DNA of 33,590 nucleotides from Tannerella forsythia (GCF_003860135.1 NZ_RQYN01000033.1:1-33590), one strand, 5' to 3'. Numbered from the stretch's first letter, positions 16,673 through 26,140 are shown. The notes: generated from the letters alone by a model not told the origin. Numbers and translations are program-made.

Positions 16673-18523
16673 TTATCGGAAGTTTACCGCATCCTCCGGC
16701 GAACGATTGACGAGGATATCCCGCTTGGGATCGAAGTCTTTGCCGAAATGGTTCCCTTCGATCGTCACATTTCGCACTTTCTCGAAGAAGAAGAGATGCG
16801 TATTCCAGTGGAACGGCTCGTACTTGGTGTTATAAGTTACCTTATTGTTACGGAACGTGATGCCGTCGGTCGATTTGGCATACAACAGCGGATGATCGAA
16901 TGTTTCAAACAAGTTGTCTTCAATCACAATGCCCGAATGGAACAGGTGCTCCTGCTTATCCAGGTCGGGTATTTCCGGATAGATCGAGATGACGGCGTTC
17001 GTAAACTGATAGCTTCCGGTCAACGCATTGACGAACGTATTGTTCCGAATCGTTACATCCTTGCACGCGCCTGTCTCGTACCAACCGTTACAATCGCCAC
17101 AGAGCAGGATGGCCGTACCGTGCGTATGGTCGAACAGGTTGCTTTCGCAGACAACACGACGCGGTGTGCTGAACAAGGCGCCTCGAGCACGGTTGTTTCG
17201 CACGATGTTATCGGTGAAAACCACTTCGGGTGTCCAGGTCAGGTTCTCGACGCCGTATTTTCCGGCTTCCGAGATTTCCGCCGGCAAAGCATCGGCAAAG
17301 GTGATTTCGAACTCTTTCGCTCCGGCCTCTGTCGGTTGGTCAACCGGCTTGATCGACCGGATCGTATAGATATGGTTTCCTACCGTCTCCATCCGTTCCG
17401 ACTCGACGAATTGCACGCTGTCGCCCGGCTCGCCCCATTTGAAGCCCCAAGCCTGATGGTGCATATAACGCGCACAGAGAGTATGATCATCAATGCGACG
17501 CGTAACTCGCAGATAGGTGCCATGCACATTGATGGCATCGTCGGCCATGTTCTCATACAGGCCGTTTTTAGAGACGATCACGCCTTTGCATCCCGAAAAA
17601 TGGGTCGCATCGGCTTGCGTGGTAAAGAAGCGCGGGTCGTCATCGCTCCGAAGACAGACGTTGAACCCATTCAGGGTGATGTTTTCGCTCATCTGTGCCA
17701 ATAGTCCCATTCCTTCGGCGTAACGGACGCGTATGTTTTCGAGCGTCGTATTCGTACATTCGCTCACGAAGATACCCGGCGTAGGCCTGTGCCCGGAACG
17801 TAGCACGAACCGCTCTCCGGGAGTGGTATAAGCCGTTTGATCCCATCCTTTGATGAGGAAGGTATCGGGCGAGACTTCCGCTACGGATTCCGGACGGAAA
17901 CCTACATCCTGCCGCTTGTATGTAAGCCGTTTGTCGGAAGCGAAAGCCATGGCGTATGTCGGTACGATCTCAAAACTCTCGCCCGAAAGTATCAGCCGGC
18001 CATCTTCGATGCGGTAATGTCCCGACGGATAAATGGCCGCCTTTGTTTCGTTCCGCTCTCTGTCAGTGTCGAGAATTTGCAACTGTCGCAAGGCAGGAAC
18101 GGCAAAATCGACGGAGAAGTTTTTCAATGTAATGTTCTTTGCGTTCAGCAACGCAAACGGGATCATCCGACCGTGAAAAATGAATTCGGAGCCTTGTCCG
18201 TCGAACGTAATGTTCCGCAAATATTCGAACGCGAACGCTACGTGCTTGGGATTGTCCTGATCGTGATTCGAGATGTAATACTCGCGTACGAAAGCGCCGT
18301 CTTCGTAGAAATGATACGTCCCGGCGGGAAATGTAACAATCAGATGAGCCGTGTCGGTACGCGATTGCAGAAAAGCAATCAATTTGCTGGCTGCATCAGA
18401 CGCATTGTCCTGCGCGTCGGGTAAGATACCGAAACGATCGAACGAGACGGTGGAAGGCTTTTGCTGCGTACAGCCGGCATGACACAAAAGCAAGCCTAAC
18501 AAGAGTACCATTGTTTTTTTCAT
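16673..18523 (-). CDS. GH110-family alpha-1,3-galactosidase lipoprotein
   Basis: A 616-residue protein with a lipoprotein signal (LLLCHAGC, lipidated Cys18) and a right-handed parallel beta-helix with repeated N-I-T-L/F turns. The GH110 active-site region is intact: Asp305 in QADATHF and the pair Asp328-Asp329 in NMADDAINVHG. Their 23-residue spacing matches the three acidic residues described for GH110 enzymes. Family members remove terminal alpha-1,3-linked galactose, including from blood-group B structures on host glycans, by an inverting mechanism. The anchor suggests action at the outer membrane or periplasm. The gene stands alone with no SusC/D-type neighbours in the window. Confidence 0.9.
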   Translation of the reverse strand: MKKTMVLLLGLLLCHAGCTQQKPSTVSFDRFGILPDAQDNASDAASKLIAFLQSRTDTAHLIVTFPAGTYHFYEDGAFVREYYISNHDQDNPKHVAFAFEYLRNITFDGQGSEFIFHGRMIPFALLNAKNITLKNFSVDFAVPALRQLQILDTDRERNETKAAIYPSGHYRIEDGRLILSGESFEIVPTYAMAFASDKRLTYKRQDVGFRPESVAEVSPDTFLIKGWDQTAYTTPGERFVLRSGHRPTPGIFVSECTNTTLENIRVRYAEGMGLLAQMSENITLNGFNVCLRSDDDPRFFTTQADATHFSGCKGVIVSKNGLYENMADDAINVHGTYLRVTRRIDDHTLCARYMHHQAWGFKWGEPGDSVQFVESERMETVGNHIYTIRSIKPVDQPTEAGAKEFEITFADALPAEISEAGKYGVENLTWTPEVVFTDNIVRNNRARGALFSTPRRVVCESNLFDHTHGTAILLCGDCNGWYETGACKDVTIRNNTFVNALTGSYQFTNAVISIYPEIPDLDKQEHLFHSGIVIEDNLFETFDHPLLYAKSTDGITFRNNKVTYNTKYEPFHWNTHLFFFEKVRNVTIEGNHFGKDFDPKRDILVNRSPEDAVNFR

Positions 18524-18555
18524 CAGATTCTGTTCTTATAGTTTCTTAATGTAAA

Positions 18556-18598
18556 GAGAAGAGGCTGTACGAAACCTCGTTTGGTGCAGCCTCTTCTC
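18556..18598 (-). promoter_or_regulatory. Hairpin at the 5' end of the GH110 leader
   Basis: Perfect 12-bp arms lie at 18556-18567 (GAGAAGAGGCTG) and 18587-18598 (CAGCCTCTTCTC), with a further AAAC/GTTT pairing inside. From the promoter just upstream, the hairpin would begin about 10 nt into the transcript and end 32 nt before the ATG. It has no T-run on either strand, and no gene ends next to it. Confidence 0.65.
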
Positions 18599-18614
18599 GA
18601 TTATATTCGGACAA

Positions 18615-18644
18615 CAAAGATATGTTATTTATTGAACGATTCAA
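18615..18644 (-). promoter_or_regulatory. Promoter of the GH110 gene
   Basis: On the minus strand TTG (18642-18644) is followed by exactly 19 bp and then TATCTTTG (18615-18622), a consensus Bacteroidota promoter. Transcription should begin near 18608-18610. Confidence 0.65.
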
Positions 18645-18730
18645 CGATTAGCATCCACGTTTTTTTCGTTTTCTTATCCGCAGCGATTACTTCATAATAC
18701 CTCAATCGAATGTAACTCCTCTCCCAGTGC

Positions 18731-18943
18731 GCGGAAATGTACCGGTACGGCGGGAAATTATCTTGCGGCGCTCGGAAATATCTCGGTATGACGGAAGATG
18801 TTGGAGCATGGCTCGGAGACTTCTCGGCATAACGTGAAAAGAGAATACATTGCGCCGGAATCTCACGGGATAACGGGAAATTATCTCGCGATGCTCGGAA
18901 ATGTCTCAGCGCACCGGAAGATGTCGGAGCATGGCTCGGAAAG
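18731..18943. repeat. Degenerate tandem array, 20-21 bp period
   Basis: Eleven units sharing CGGAAAT followed by a TCTCGG-like block occur with spacings of 19-22 bp (mean about 20.5). Superimposed on this is a longer duplication: 18751-18819 and 18874-18942 align over 69 bp without gaps at roughly 85-88% identity, 123 bp apart. The sequence resembles some units of the array at 1-577 (for example GCTCCGAACGTATCGG). It ends about 70 bp before the putative promoter of the helicase gene. Frames open across it look fortuitous. Confidence 0.75.
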
Positions 18944-19011
18944 TGATATTAAAGAATATCAAGACGTCTCATATATCCTATATGACAGGGCGTTTTTTTA
19001 CGGGAAAAAGG

Positions 19012-19039
19012 TTGCATACGAAAAATGATTGTACCTTTG
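19012..19039 (+). promoter_or_regulatory. Probable promoter of the UvrD-like helicase gene
   Basis: TACCTTTG at 19032-19039 matches TAnnTTTG. TTG at 19012-19014 lies 17 bp upstream, slightly short of the usual 19-21. The ATG at 19076 is 36 bp downstream. Confidence 0.5.
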
Positions 19040-19075
19040 TCATTAGAATAATACGGAAAAACAAAATGTTTCGGT

Positions 19076-21235
19076 ATGGAAACAAAAACGGATTTAAGCA
19101 TATTGAACCGCAAACAACGCGAGGCCGTAGTCAGTGAAGACCGTCGTCTCTTAGTTTTGGCAGGAGCCGGGTCGGGCAAAACAAAAACGCTTTTGCAGAA
19201 ACTCATTTATCTGATTGGAGAAAAAAACGTAAGCCCTTCCCATATCCTGACTCTTACGTTCACCAAGAATGCCATGAACGAGATGATCGACCGGTTGATT
19301 ATTTCGGCAGACGAAAGCGGGGCATACGCAGAACAACTCTTCGATGAGAAAAAGAGCTATGCCGATAAAGCGAGGGAACGAGTCGTTCAAAAGAAAAAAT
19401 ATCCTTGGATCGACAGGCTTACGATCCAAACCTTTCACAGTTTCTGCTACCATGTCTTGCGAAACGATGGCGTAAATGAATTTGACAATCAATTTAAAAT
19501 CATCGGAGAAGGAAAACGAATGGACGACGACGAGCTTTCTAACCATACGACACAGGAAACAATATTCTATGTCATGCGTAAACTCCTGATCGAAGCGTGT
19601 GAAGATGTCGACTATCTGTTAAAACTGAAACATTATATCCTTGATTATATCGTGGATAAAATTCATCTCAAGAAAAACAATCCCGATCGCATCGCTCGCG
19701 ATAACAAATATTATACCTCGCTTAACGGCACGAAAGTACGATCCAAGTCCGAACAGTTTATCGCGGACTGGTTCTATCGGCATAACATCAAGTTCGAATA
19801 CGAACCGAAGCTAAACATAAAAGATTTCGACTTTCATCCCGATTTCTATATCCCCGCGGCAGAACTGTACCTCGAACACGTTTCGGATAAGAGCTACCCG
19901 ATGTACGACAAGGAAAAACAGTTTTATAAAGGGAAGCTCTTATTGGTCAAGACCTTCGAGCCTATGACCAACGACTCGGCTCTGTTTCATGATACCTTGG
20001 ATAAAATCGTTAAAAACCGCTTGCCGGCCGATTACTCCCGAACCATCTCCGTTAGTTTTAACGAAGCGTTTTACGGCTATCATGAAGAAGTAAGAGCTTT
20101 TGTTCAGCTTATCTTACGCATCACCAATATGATGAAAGTGGAAAACACGGAGCCCGACACCCTTTTGGAAAAAGCAAAGAAAGACCCGCACGAACGTATT
20201 CGACACTTCTATGAACTGGCCATTCCGCTCGTAAAAAAATACATGCACTATTGCGTCGATAAATCGTACCTCGATTTTAACGACCTTATCTCGCGAAGCG
20301 CTTCTTTGTTTCATCATCATACCGATATCGCCCGCCGGTACAGAAATAGATTCCGATACATTCTGGTCGACGAGTTTCAGGATGTGAATAACCTGCAGGT
20401 CGAACTCATCAAATTATTGCTTACCGGCAGCACGCAACTTTTCTGTGTGGGGGACGATTGGCAAAGCATTTATGGCTTCAGAGGATCGGATGTGAATTAC
20501 ATCATCGAGTTTGAAAAACATTTTCCGAACGCGAAAGTCATCAAGCTCAATTTGAATTACCGGAGTACGCAAAATATCGTCGAGGCAAGCAATGAAGTGA
20601 TTAAGCATAATAGTCTGAAAATAGAAAAAGAACTTAAAGCTTCGAAACGATCCGAGCATAAAATCGTTGTTTTCGCGGGAAACACAGAAGAAGACAACCA
20701 CCAATTCTGTTTCGACAAAGTAAAAGAATTGCTGAAAGACGGAGTAAACAAAGATGAAATTCTATTTTTGTACAGAAGAAACAAAATGTTCGCTCCGTAC
20801 TCTTATCGTTTTAAAAAAGGCAATCTCCCGATTCAAGGTAAAACGATTCATGCATCGAAGGGGTTGGAAGCCAAAGTCGTTTTTATTATCGGTTTGACCG
20901 AAGGGCATGGCGGCTTCCCCGATATATGGCTTGAAGACCGCATCTTTCAGGTGATAAAAAAAGCCAATCACGATTTATTGCTCGAAGAAGAAAGGCGGCT
21001 GTTCTATGTTGCCCTTACAAGAGCCAAAGATAAGCTCTTTTTAATCACATTAAGAGGAAATGAATCCGGCTTTTTGAACGAGATACCGGCCAACTATACG
21101 GTACGGACTACCAACTCTCTTGAGCAGACAACCCACAACGTAATTCTGTGCGATCGTTGTTTTAGCCAATTGGGAAAACTTCACAAGTATTGCCCTTATT
21201 GCGGACAACGAGTCATCGAACGGCCCAAAGAATAG
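19076..21235 (+). CDS. UvrD/Rep-family DNA helicase with inserted nuclease-like domain and zinc ribbon
   Basis: A 719-residue superfamily 1A helicase. Walker A is AGAGSGKT (Lys35), motif II is DEFQD at 432-436, motif III is GDDWQSIYGFRG at 459-470, and motif VI is FYVALTRAKDKL near 643-654. Between motifs Ia and II, about residues 220-300 resemble a PD-(D/E)xK nuclease fold (RSKSEQFIADWFYRHNIKFE, then HPDF with Asp256, then LEH with Glu267). At the C terminus CDRC and CPYC (692, 695, 706, 709) form a zinc ribbon. A role in DNA repair or restart, or in defence against foreign DNA, is possible. The gene looks more AT-rich than its neighbours and stands alone after a repeat array. Confidence 0.85.
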   Translation: METKTDLSILNRKQREAVVSEDRRLLVLAGAGSGKTKTLLQKLIYLIGEKNVSPSHILTLTFTKNAMNEMIDRLIISADESGAYAEQLFDEKKSYADKARERVVQKKKYPWIDRLTIQTFHSFCYHVLRNDGVNEFDNQFKIIGEGKRMDDDELSNHTTQETIFYVMRKLLIEACEDVDYLLKLKHYILDYIVDKIHLKKNNPDRIARDNKYYTSLNGTKVRSKSEQFIADWFYRHNIKFEYEPKLNIKDFDFHPDFYIPAAELYLEHVSDKSYPMYDKEKQFYKGKLLLVKTFEPMTNDSALFHDTLDKIVKNRLPADYSRTISVSFNEAFYGYHEEVRAFVQLILRITNMMKVENTEPDTLLEKAKKDPHERIRHFYELAIPLVKKYMHYCVDKSYLDFNDLISRSASLFHHHTDIARRYRNRFRYILVDEFQDVNNLQVELIKLLLTGSTQLFCVGDDWQSIYGFRGSDVNYIIEFEKHFPNAKVIKLNLNYRSTQNIVEASNEVIKHNSLKIEKELKASKRSEHKIVVFAGNTEEDNHQFCFDKVKELLKDGVNKDEILFLYRRNKMFAPYSYRFKKGNLPIQGKTIHASKGLEAKVVFIIGLTEGHGGFPDIWLEDRIFQVIKKANHDLLLEEERRLFYVALTRAKDKLFLITLRGNESGFLNEIPANYTVRTTNSLEQTTHNVILCDRCFSQLGKLHKYCPYCGQRVIERPKE

Positions 21236-21315
21236 AAAAACCTTCTTGTGTCGTATCGGTGCGATTTCATCTCCTCTCTTTCCCTAAGAGAACTGACTGA
21301 TCGCCGAATGACAAC

Positions 21316-22602
21316 CTAACCATGATCCGCTTCGTCCGTATCGTTCGCGATGCCGAGACGGTCGATCACATAAAAGAGTCCGCCGAGGAACATCCCCGTG
21401 ATCGTGGCCAGACACATACCCGTCAGTTTCACGTTGCCGAGTTGGATATATACGCCCGACAATCCGACGACGAAGACGAGCGCCGTCATGGCCAGATTAC
21501 GTCCTTTGGCATAGTTCACCTTACGATCTACCATCAGGCGGATACCCGATGCGCCGATCATACCGTAAAGCAGGAAGCTGATACCGCCCATCACCGGAGC
21601 GGGGATGGAGTTGATCAGCGCCGACGCCGGAGCGAGGAACGCCAGCAGGATGGAGAAGACGGCCGCTCCGCCGATCACCCAGACGCTGAATACTTTCGTG
21701 ACGGCCATTACGCCGATGTTTTCGCCGTACGTCGTCGTAGGCACGGAGCCGAAGCATCCCGAGAGGGTGGTCGAGATTCCGTCGGAGAAGAGCGTGCGAT
21801 GCAGTCCCGGATCTTTCAGCAAGTCACGCCCGACGATTTCGCTCGTCACCACCTGATGTCCGATATGCTCGGAAATCACCACGAGCGAAGCCGGGATAAT
21901 GATTAGCACCGACTCGAGGCTAAATTGGGGAAACATGAAGTTGGGCCATGCGAACAGCCCGGCTTGCGTTACCCCGGTAAAGTCGACCAGCCCGGCGAAG
22001 AATGCGACGAGGTAGCCCGCGACGATGGCGATCAGAATCGATATGGCGGCCGCGAAGCCGCGGAACAGTACTTGTCCCAGCACAGCAACGGCGATTGTCA
22101 CCACAAAGACAACCACAAACAGAGGATTGATTTCGGTATAGGTCTCGGTCAGTACGAGTCCGCCGTTTTGCGCGGCCGTACCGGCCAGTTCGAGCCCGAT
22201 AAGCGCCACTACAGGCCCCATGGCGGCCGGAGGTAGCACGGTATCGATCCATTTCGTCCCTGCGAATTTGATCAGCATCGCCACGGCACAGAAAATCATC
22301 CCGGTGACGACAAACCCGCCCAAGGCGTAGGGATAGCCGTAGTCCGGATTGTTGATCAGCAATAGGGTGGGAGCGATGAAAGCGAAACTCGAACCGAGGT
22401 AAGCGGGCGATTTGCCTTTCGTCACCGCAATAAAGATAAGTGTCCCGATCCCGTTCATCAGCAGCACGATGGCGGCGTTGATGCCGAAAAGCCATGGCAC
22501 CAATACCGAGGCGCTGAACATGGCAAACGTATGTTGAATGCTCAGCGGGATACCTTTGAGTAAAGGCACCCGCTCTTCTACTTGAATGATTCGTCTTGAC
22601 AT
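21316..22602 (-). CDS. uraA: Uracil permease (NCS2 family)
   Basis: A 428-residue inner-membrane transporter with many hydrophobic helices. NCS2 signatures are present: QHTFAMFSASVLVPWLFG near the start, PTTTYGENIGVMAVTKVFS in the middle, and a C-terminal amphipathic tail. It imports uracil with protons. Its start at 22602 gives the typical N terminus (MSRRIIQVEE); the open frame continues upstream to 22803 only by running over the upp gene. It follows upp by 23 bp, so uptake and salvage of uracil are co-expressed. Confidence 0.92.
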   Translation of the reverse strand: MSRRIIQVEERVPLLKGIPLSIQHTFAMFSASVLVPWLFGINAAIVLLMNGIGTLIFIAVTKGKSPAYLGSSFAFIAPTLLLINNPDYGYPYALGGFVVTGMIFCAVAMLIKFAGTKWIDTVLPPAAMGPVVALIGLELAGTAAQNGGLVLTETYTEINPLFVVVFVVTIAVAVLGQVLFRGFAAAISILIAIVAGYLVAFFAGLVDFTGVTQAGLFAWPNFMFPQFSLESVLIIIPASLVVISEHIGHQVVTSEIVGRDLLKDPGLHRTLFSDGISTTLSGCFGSVPTTTYGENIGVMAVTKVFSVWVIGGAAVFSILLAFLAPASALINSIPAPVMGGISFLLYGMIGASGIRLMVDRKVNYAKGRNLAMTALVFVVGLSGVYIQLGNVKLTGMCLATITGMFLGGLFYVIDRLGIANDTDEADHG

Positions 22603-22625
22603 GAACGTGTCTGTGGAGAACTGAT

Positions 22626-23255
22626 TTATTTCGTGCCGAAAATCCGGTCGCCGGCGTCGCCGAGGCCGGGCAGAATATAAGCGCTGTCGTTCAGACGTTC
22701 GTCGAGCGAAGCCGTGTAGATGTCGACGTCGGGGTGATCGGCCTGCACACGCCGTACTCCTTCGGGGGCTGCCACGAGGCACATCAGGCGGATGTTCGTA
22801 CAACCTTTCTCTTTCAGCATCTTGATGGCGTCGGACGCGCTTCCTCCCGTGGCGAGCATAGGGTCGGTGATGATGACCATGCGATGGTTGATGTCTTCAG
22901 GCAACTTGCAATAATAGAAAACGGGGTTGTGCGTGTCGTGATCTCGATAGAGGCCGATATGTCCGACCTTGGCCACCGGAAGAAGGTTCAACAACCCGTC
23001 GACCATGCCCAGCCCGGCGCGCAGAATGGGTACGATGGCCAGCTTTTTTCCCGATATCTCGTGCGCTTTCGTGCGCATCATCGGTGTCTCGATTTCGATT
23101 TCGGTAAGCGGAAGATCGCGTGTCACTTCATAGCCCATCAACATGGCGATCTCTTTGAGCAGATCGCGAAAATCTTTTGCACCCGTGTTGATATCCCGTA
23201 TTCTCGTCAGCTTGTGCTGAATCATGGGATGGTCGATAATATGCAGCTTGCTCAT
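22626..23255 (-). CDS. upp: Uracil phosphoribosyltransferase
   Basis: A 209-residue enzyme converting uracil and PRPP to UMP. The PRPP loop is [14 protein letters not shown], and the C-terminal uracil-binding segment [13 protein letters not shown] is intact. The start at 23255 ([10 protein letters not shown]) gives the usual family length; the frame is open to 23285, but that extension would overlap the promoter box. It forms a two-gene operon with uraA. Confidence 0.95.
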   Translation of the reverse strand: MSKLHIIDHPMIQHKLTRIRDINTGAKDFRDLLKEIAMLMGYEVTRDLPLTEIEIETPMMRTKAHEISGKKLAIVPILRAGLGMVDGLLNLLPVAKVGHIGLYRDHDTHNPVFYYCKLPEDINHRMVIITDPMLATGGSASDAIKMLKEKGCTNIRLMCLVAAPEGVRRVQADHPDVDIYTASLDERLNDSAYILPGLGDAGDRIFGTK

Positions 23256-23282
23256 GTTTTTATCGTTTTTTGAAAACCGGCA

Positions 23283-23290
23283 CAAAAGTA
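23283..23290 (-). promoter_or_regulatory. Putative promoter element of upp-uraA
   Basis: TACTTTTG on the minus strand matches TAnnTTTG, 27 bp upstream of the upp ATG and within the 83-bp gap after polA. No clear TTG element is found at the expected distance. Confidence 0.45.
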
Positions 23291-23338
23291 CGATTTTTTT
23301 TCATTTTCTGCCATCTGCTACATGTCGAATCGTTCTTG

Positions 23339-26140
23339 TCAGTGCGCTTCCAACCAATTCTGTCCCGTACCGCAATCGGCAACGAGCGGCACATGCAGTT
23401 GCATCACACCCTCCATTTCTCGCAGCACGATTTCACGCACGCGATCCAATTCGTCGCGATGCACGTTAAAATTCAATTCGTCGTGTACCTGAAGGATCAT
23501 CTTGCTGCGCAACTTCTCTTCGGCAAACCGACGGTAGATACCCACCATCGCCATCTTGATGATATCGGCGGCGCTGCCCTGTATCGGCGCGTTGATCGCG
23601 TTTCGTTCGGCGTACCCGCGTACCACGGCATTATGCGAGTGGATATCGGGCAAAAAGCGTTTGCGGCCGCATATCGTGGTTACGTAGCCGTGTTCTTTGG
23701 CCAGTCGGATGCTTTCGTCCATATAAGCACGCACATCGGGGTAGGTTTTGAAATAACCGTCGATGAGCTCTTTCGCCTCTGCGCGCGGGATGTTCAAACG
23801 TTCGGCCAATCCGAACACCGAGATACCGTAGATGATGCCGAAATTGGCTGTTTTGGCTTTGCGACGCATGTCGGAGGTGACGGCTTCGTCCGCCACACCG
23901 TAGATTTTCGCCGCAGTGGCCGAATGAATGTCGGCTCCGCTGCAGAAGGCCTCGATCATCTGCTTGTCGCCGCTCAAGTGCGCCATGATGCGCAGCTCGA
24001 TCTGCGAGTAGTCAGCCGAGAAGAAGACACCGTCTGAATGGTCGGCAATAAACGCCTTACGGATGTCGCGCCCCAACGCTTCGCGGATCGGGATATTTTG
24101 CAAGTTCGGGTTCGATGAACTGAGGCGTCCGGTTGAGGCGACCGTCTGATTGAACGAGGTGTGGATTTTGCCTGTCTCCGGATTGATGAGCTCGGGTAAG
24201 GCGTCGATATACGTGCCCAACAGCTTTTTCAGACCGCGGTAATCGAGGAGTTTCCCGACGATCGGATGACGGTTGCGCAGTTTCTCCAGAATGCTTTCGT
24301 TCGTGCTGTAACTGCCTGTTTTTGTTTTTTTCGCTTTCTCCTCAATACGAAGTCGGTCGAATAAGATCTCACCGACCTGCTTGGCCGAATTAATATTGAA
24401 TGTCGTTCCGGCCAACTCATAAATGTCTTTTTCTAATTGACTGAGTGTTTTCGAAAGTTCTTCGGACGATTGTTTTAAAGCTTTCGTGTCGAGAGAAACA
24501 CCGGTCAGCTCCATGTCGGCCAGCACATAGATCAGCGGCATCTCGATGTCGCGAAACAGCGGTTCGAATCCGCCGTCCGAGAGTTGCGGGGCGAAGAAGT
24601 TCTTCAGTCGCAGGGTGACATCGGCATCCTCGGCGGCATATTCGCTGACCTTCTCTACCGGCACGTCGCGCATCGATAGTTGCCCTTTGCCGCGCGCGCC
24701 GATCAGACGTTCGATCGAGAGAGGGCGATAACGCAGATATGTCTCTGCCAAATAGTCCATATTGTGCCGCAGCTCGGGGTTGAGCAGATAATGAGCAATC
24801 ATCGTATCGAACAGGGGCCCCGCTACCTGTATGCCGTAGCGCCTAAGCATCAACAGGTCGAATTTAATGTTTTGCCCCACCTTTTCGATAGCAGGATGTT
24901 GCAAAGCCTCGGCAAACGGAGCGATGATCCGTTTCGTCTCTTCGGTATCGGCAGGCAGAGGCACGTACCATGCTTCGTATTCGTTGATGGCGAACGATAT
25001 CCCGACAAGATGAGCTGTCAACGGATCGATGCCGTCCGTCTCCGTATCGAAAGCAAACGACGATTGAGAGCGAAGCAATCGTGCCAGATCGTTTCGTTTC
25101 GCCTCCGTGTCGGCCGTGAAATAGGTGTGTGGCGTAGTTGTCAAATCGGCGAGATCGGATACCATCGCTTCTTCCGATTCCAACTGCATGTCTACGGCCG
25201 ATGTTTGCTCCGCGTCGTCGCCGAAGAGGGAGAGTTGTTGCATGGCTGTCGTGCCTTTCCCGGTGTGTGCTGTCGCGGGGTCATCGTTCAGTTTGTTCAG
25301 GAAAGAGCGGAACTCCAGTTCGACGTAGATCTCGCGGAGACGCTCCTTGTCCGCGTCTTTGCGTGCGCAAGTCACAGCGTCGAAGGAAATCGGGACGTCG
25401 GTGACGATCGTAGCCAAAAACTTGGAGAAGCGGATCTGTTCCGCGTTTTCTTCCACTTTCGTCTTCAACGCGCCTTTCAGCCGATCGGTGCTTGCCAGCA
25501 ACTCTTCGACGGAACCGAACTCGGCAAGTAATTTTTGCGCAGTCTTTTCGCCTACACCGGGACAGCCGGGGATGTTGTCGGAGCTGTCGCCCATCAACCC
25601 GAGGAGATCGATCATCTGCCCGACGGACGTGAGTCCGTATTTCGTCAGCACTTCGGGAACTCCTAATGTTTCGTAATCGCCTCCGAATTTCGGTCTATAC
25701 TGGAAGATATGTTCCGAGACGAGCTGCCCGTAGTCCTTGTCCGATGTCATCATTAGCACCTTGAACCCTTCCTGCTCGGCTTGCTTGGCGATCGTGCCGA
25801 TGACGTCGTCCGCTTCGTAGCGCGGCACCTCCAGCACAGGGATGCGGTATGCGGCGATGATCTCGCGGATGTAAGGGATGGCGATACGGATGTCTTCGGG
25901 TGTTTCTTCCCGCTGCGCTTTGTACGCTTCGTAGGCTTCGTGACGAAACGTCGGGCTTGGCGGATCAAACCCAAAAGCGACATGTGTCGGGTTTTCGCGC
26001 CGAAGAACATCTTCGAGCGTATTGATGAAGCCGAAAATCGCCGACGTGTTCATCCCTTTCGAATTCATTCGGGGATTTTTGATAAAGGCGTAATATGAGC
26101 GGTAAATGAGCGCGTAAGCGTCGATCAAAAGCAATTTCAT
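23339..26140 (-). CDS. polA: DNA polymerase I
   Basis: A 933-residue three-domain polymerase for primer removal and repair synthesis. The 5'-3' exonuclease domain covers about residues 1-290 (IDAYALIYRSYYAF, DLLGLMGDSSDNIPG). The 3'-5' proofreading domain has its acidic residues intact: Asp365 and Glu367 in FDTETDG, Asp428 in NIKFD and Asp505 in YAAED. The polymerase domain carries motif A (SADYSQIELRIMAHLSG), motif B (RRKAKTANFGIIYG) and motif C (QVHDEL). The linker contains QLSLF at 302-306, which fits the sliding-clamp binding consensus. Length and order are normal. Confidence 0.97.
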   Translation of the reverse strand: MKLLLIDAYALIYRSYYAFIKNPRMNSKGMNTSAIFGFINTLEDVLRRENPTHVAFGFDPPSPTFRHEAYEAYKAQREETPEDIRIAIPYIREIIAAYRIPVLEVPRYEADDVIGTIAKQAEQEGFKVLMMTSDKDYGQLVSEHIFQYRPKFGGDYETLGVPEVLTKYGLTSVGQMIDLLGLMGDSSDNIPGCPGVGEKTAQKLLAEFGSVEELLASTDRLKGALKTKVEENAEQIRFSKFLATIVTDVPISFDAVTCARKDADKERLREIYVELEFRSFLNKLNDDPATAHTGKGTTAMQQLSLFGDDAEQTSAVDMQLESEEAMVSDLADLTTTPHTYFTADTEAKRNDLARLLRSQSSFAFDTETDGIDPLTAHLVGISFAINEYEAWYVPLPADTEETKRIIAPFAEALQHPAIEKVGQNIKFDLLMLRRYGIQVAGPLFDTMIAHYLLNPELRHNMDYLAETYLRYRPLSIERLIGARGKGQLSMRDVPVEKVSEYAAEDADVTLRLKNFFAPQLSDGGFEPLFRDIEMPLIYVLADMELTGVSLDTKALKQSSEELSKTLSQLEKDIYELAGTTFNINSAKQVGEILFDRLRIEEKAKKTKTGSYSTNESILEKLRNRHPIVGKLLDYRGLKKLLGTYIDALPELINPETGKIHTSFNQTVASTGRLSSSNPNLQNIPIREALGRDIRKAFIADHSDGVFFSADYSQIELRIMAHLSGDKQMIEAFCSGADIHSATAAKIYGVADEAVTSDMRRKAKTANFGIIYGISVFGLAERLNIPRAEAKELIDGYFKTYPDVRAYMDESIRLAKEHGYVTTICGRKRFLPDIHSHNAVVRGYAERNAINAPIQGSAADIIKMAMVGIYRRFAEEKLRSKMILQVHDELNFNVHRDELDRVREIVLREMEGVMQLHVPLVADCGTGQNWLEAH

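Noticed and set aside
16664-17704. 346-codon open frame antisense to the GH110 gene
   Set aside because: The opposite strand encodes an intact GH110 enzyme with its active-site residues, so this frame is a shadow.
18798-19137. Open frames across the second repeat array
   Set aside because: They begin within degenerate repeats and overlap the promoter and start of the helicase gene. No protein features are seen.
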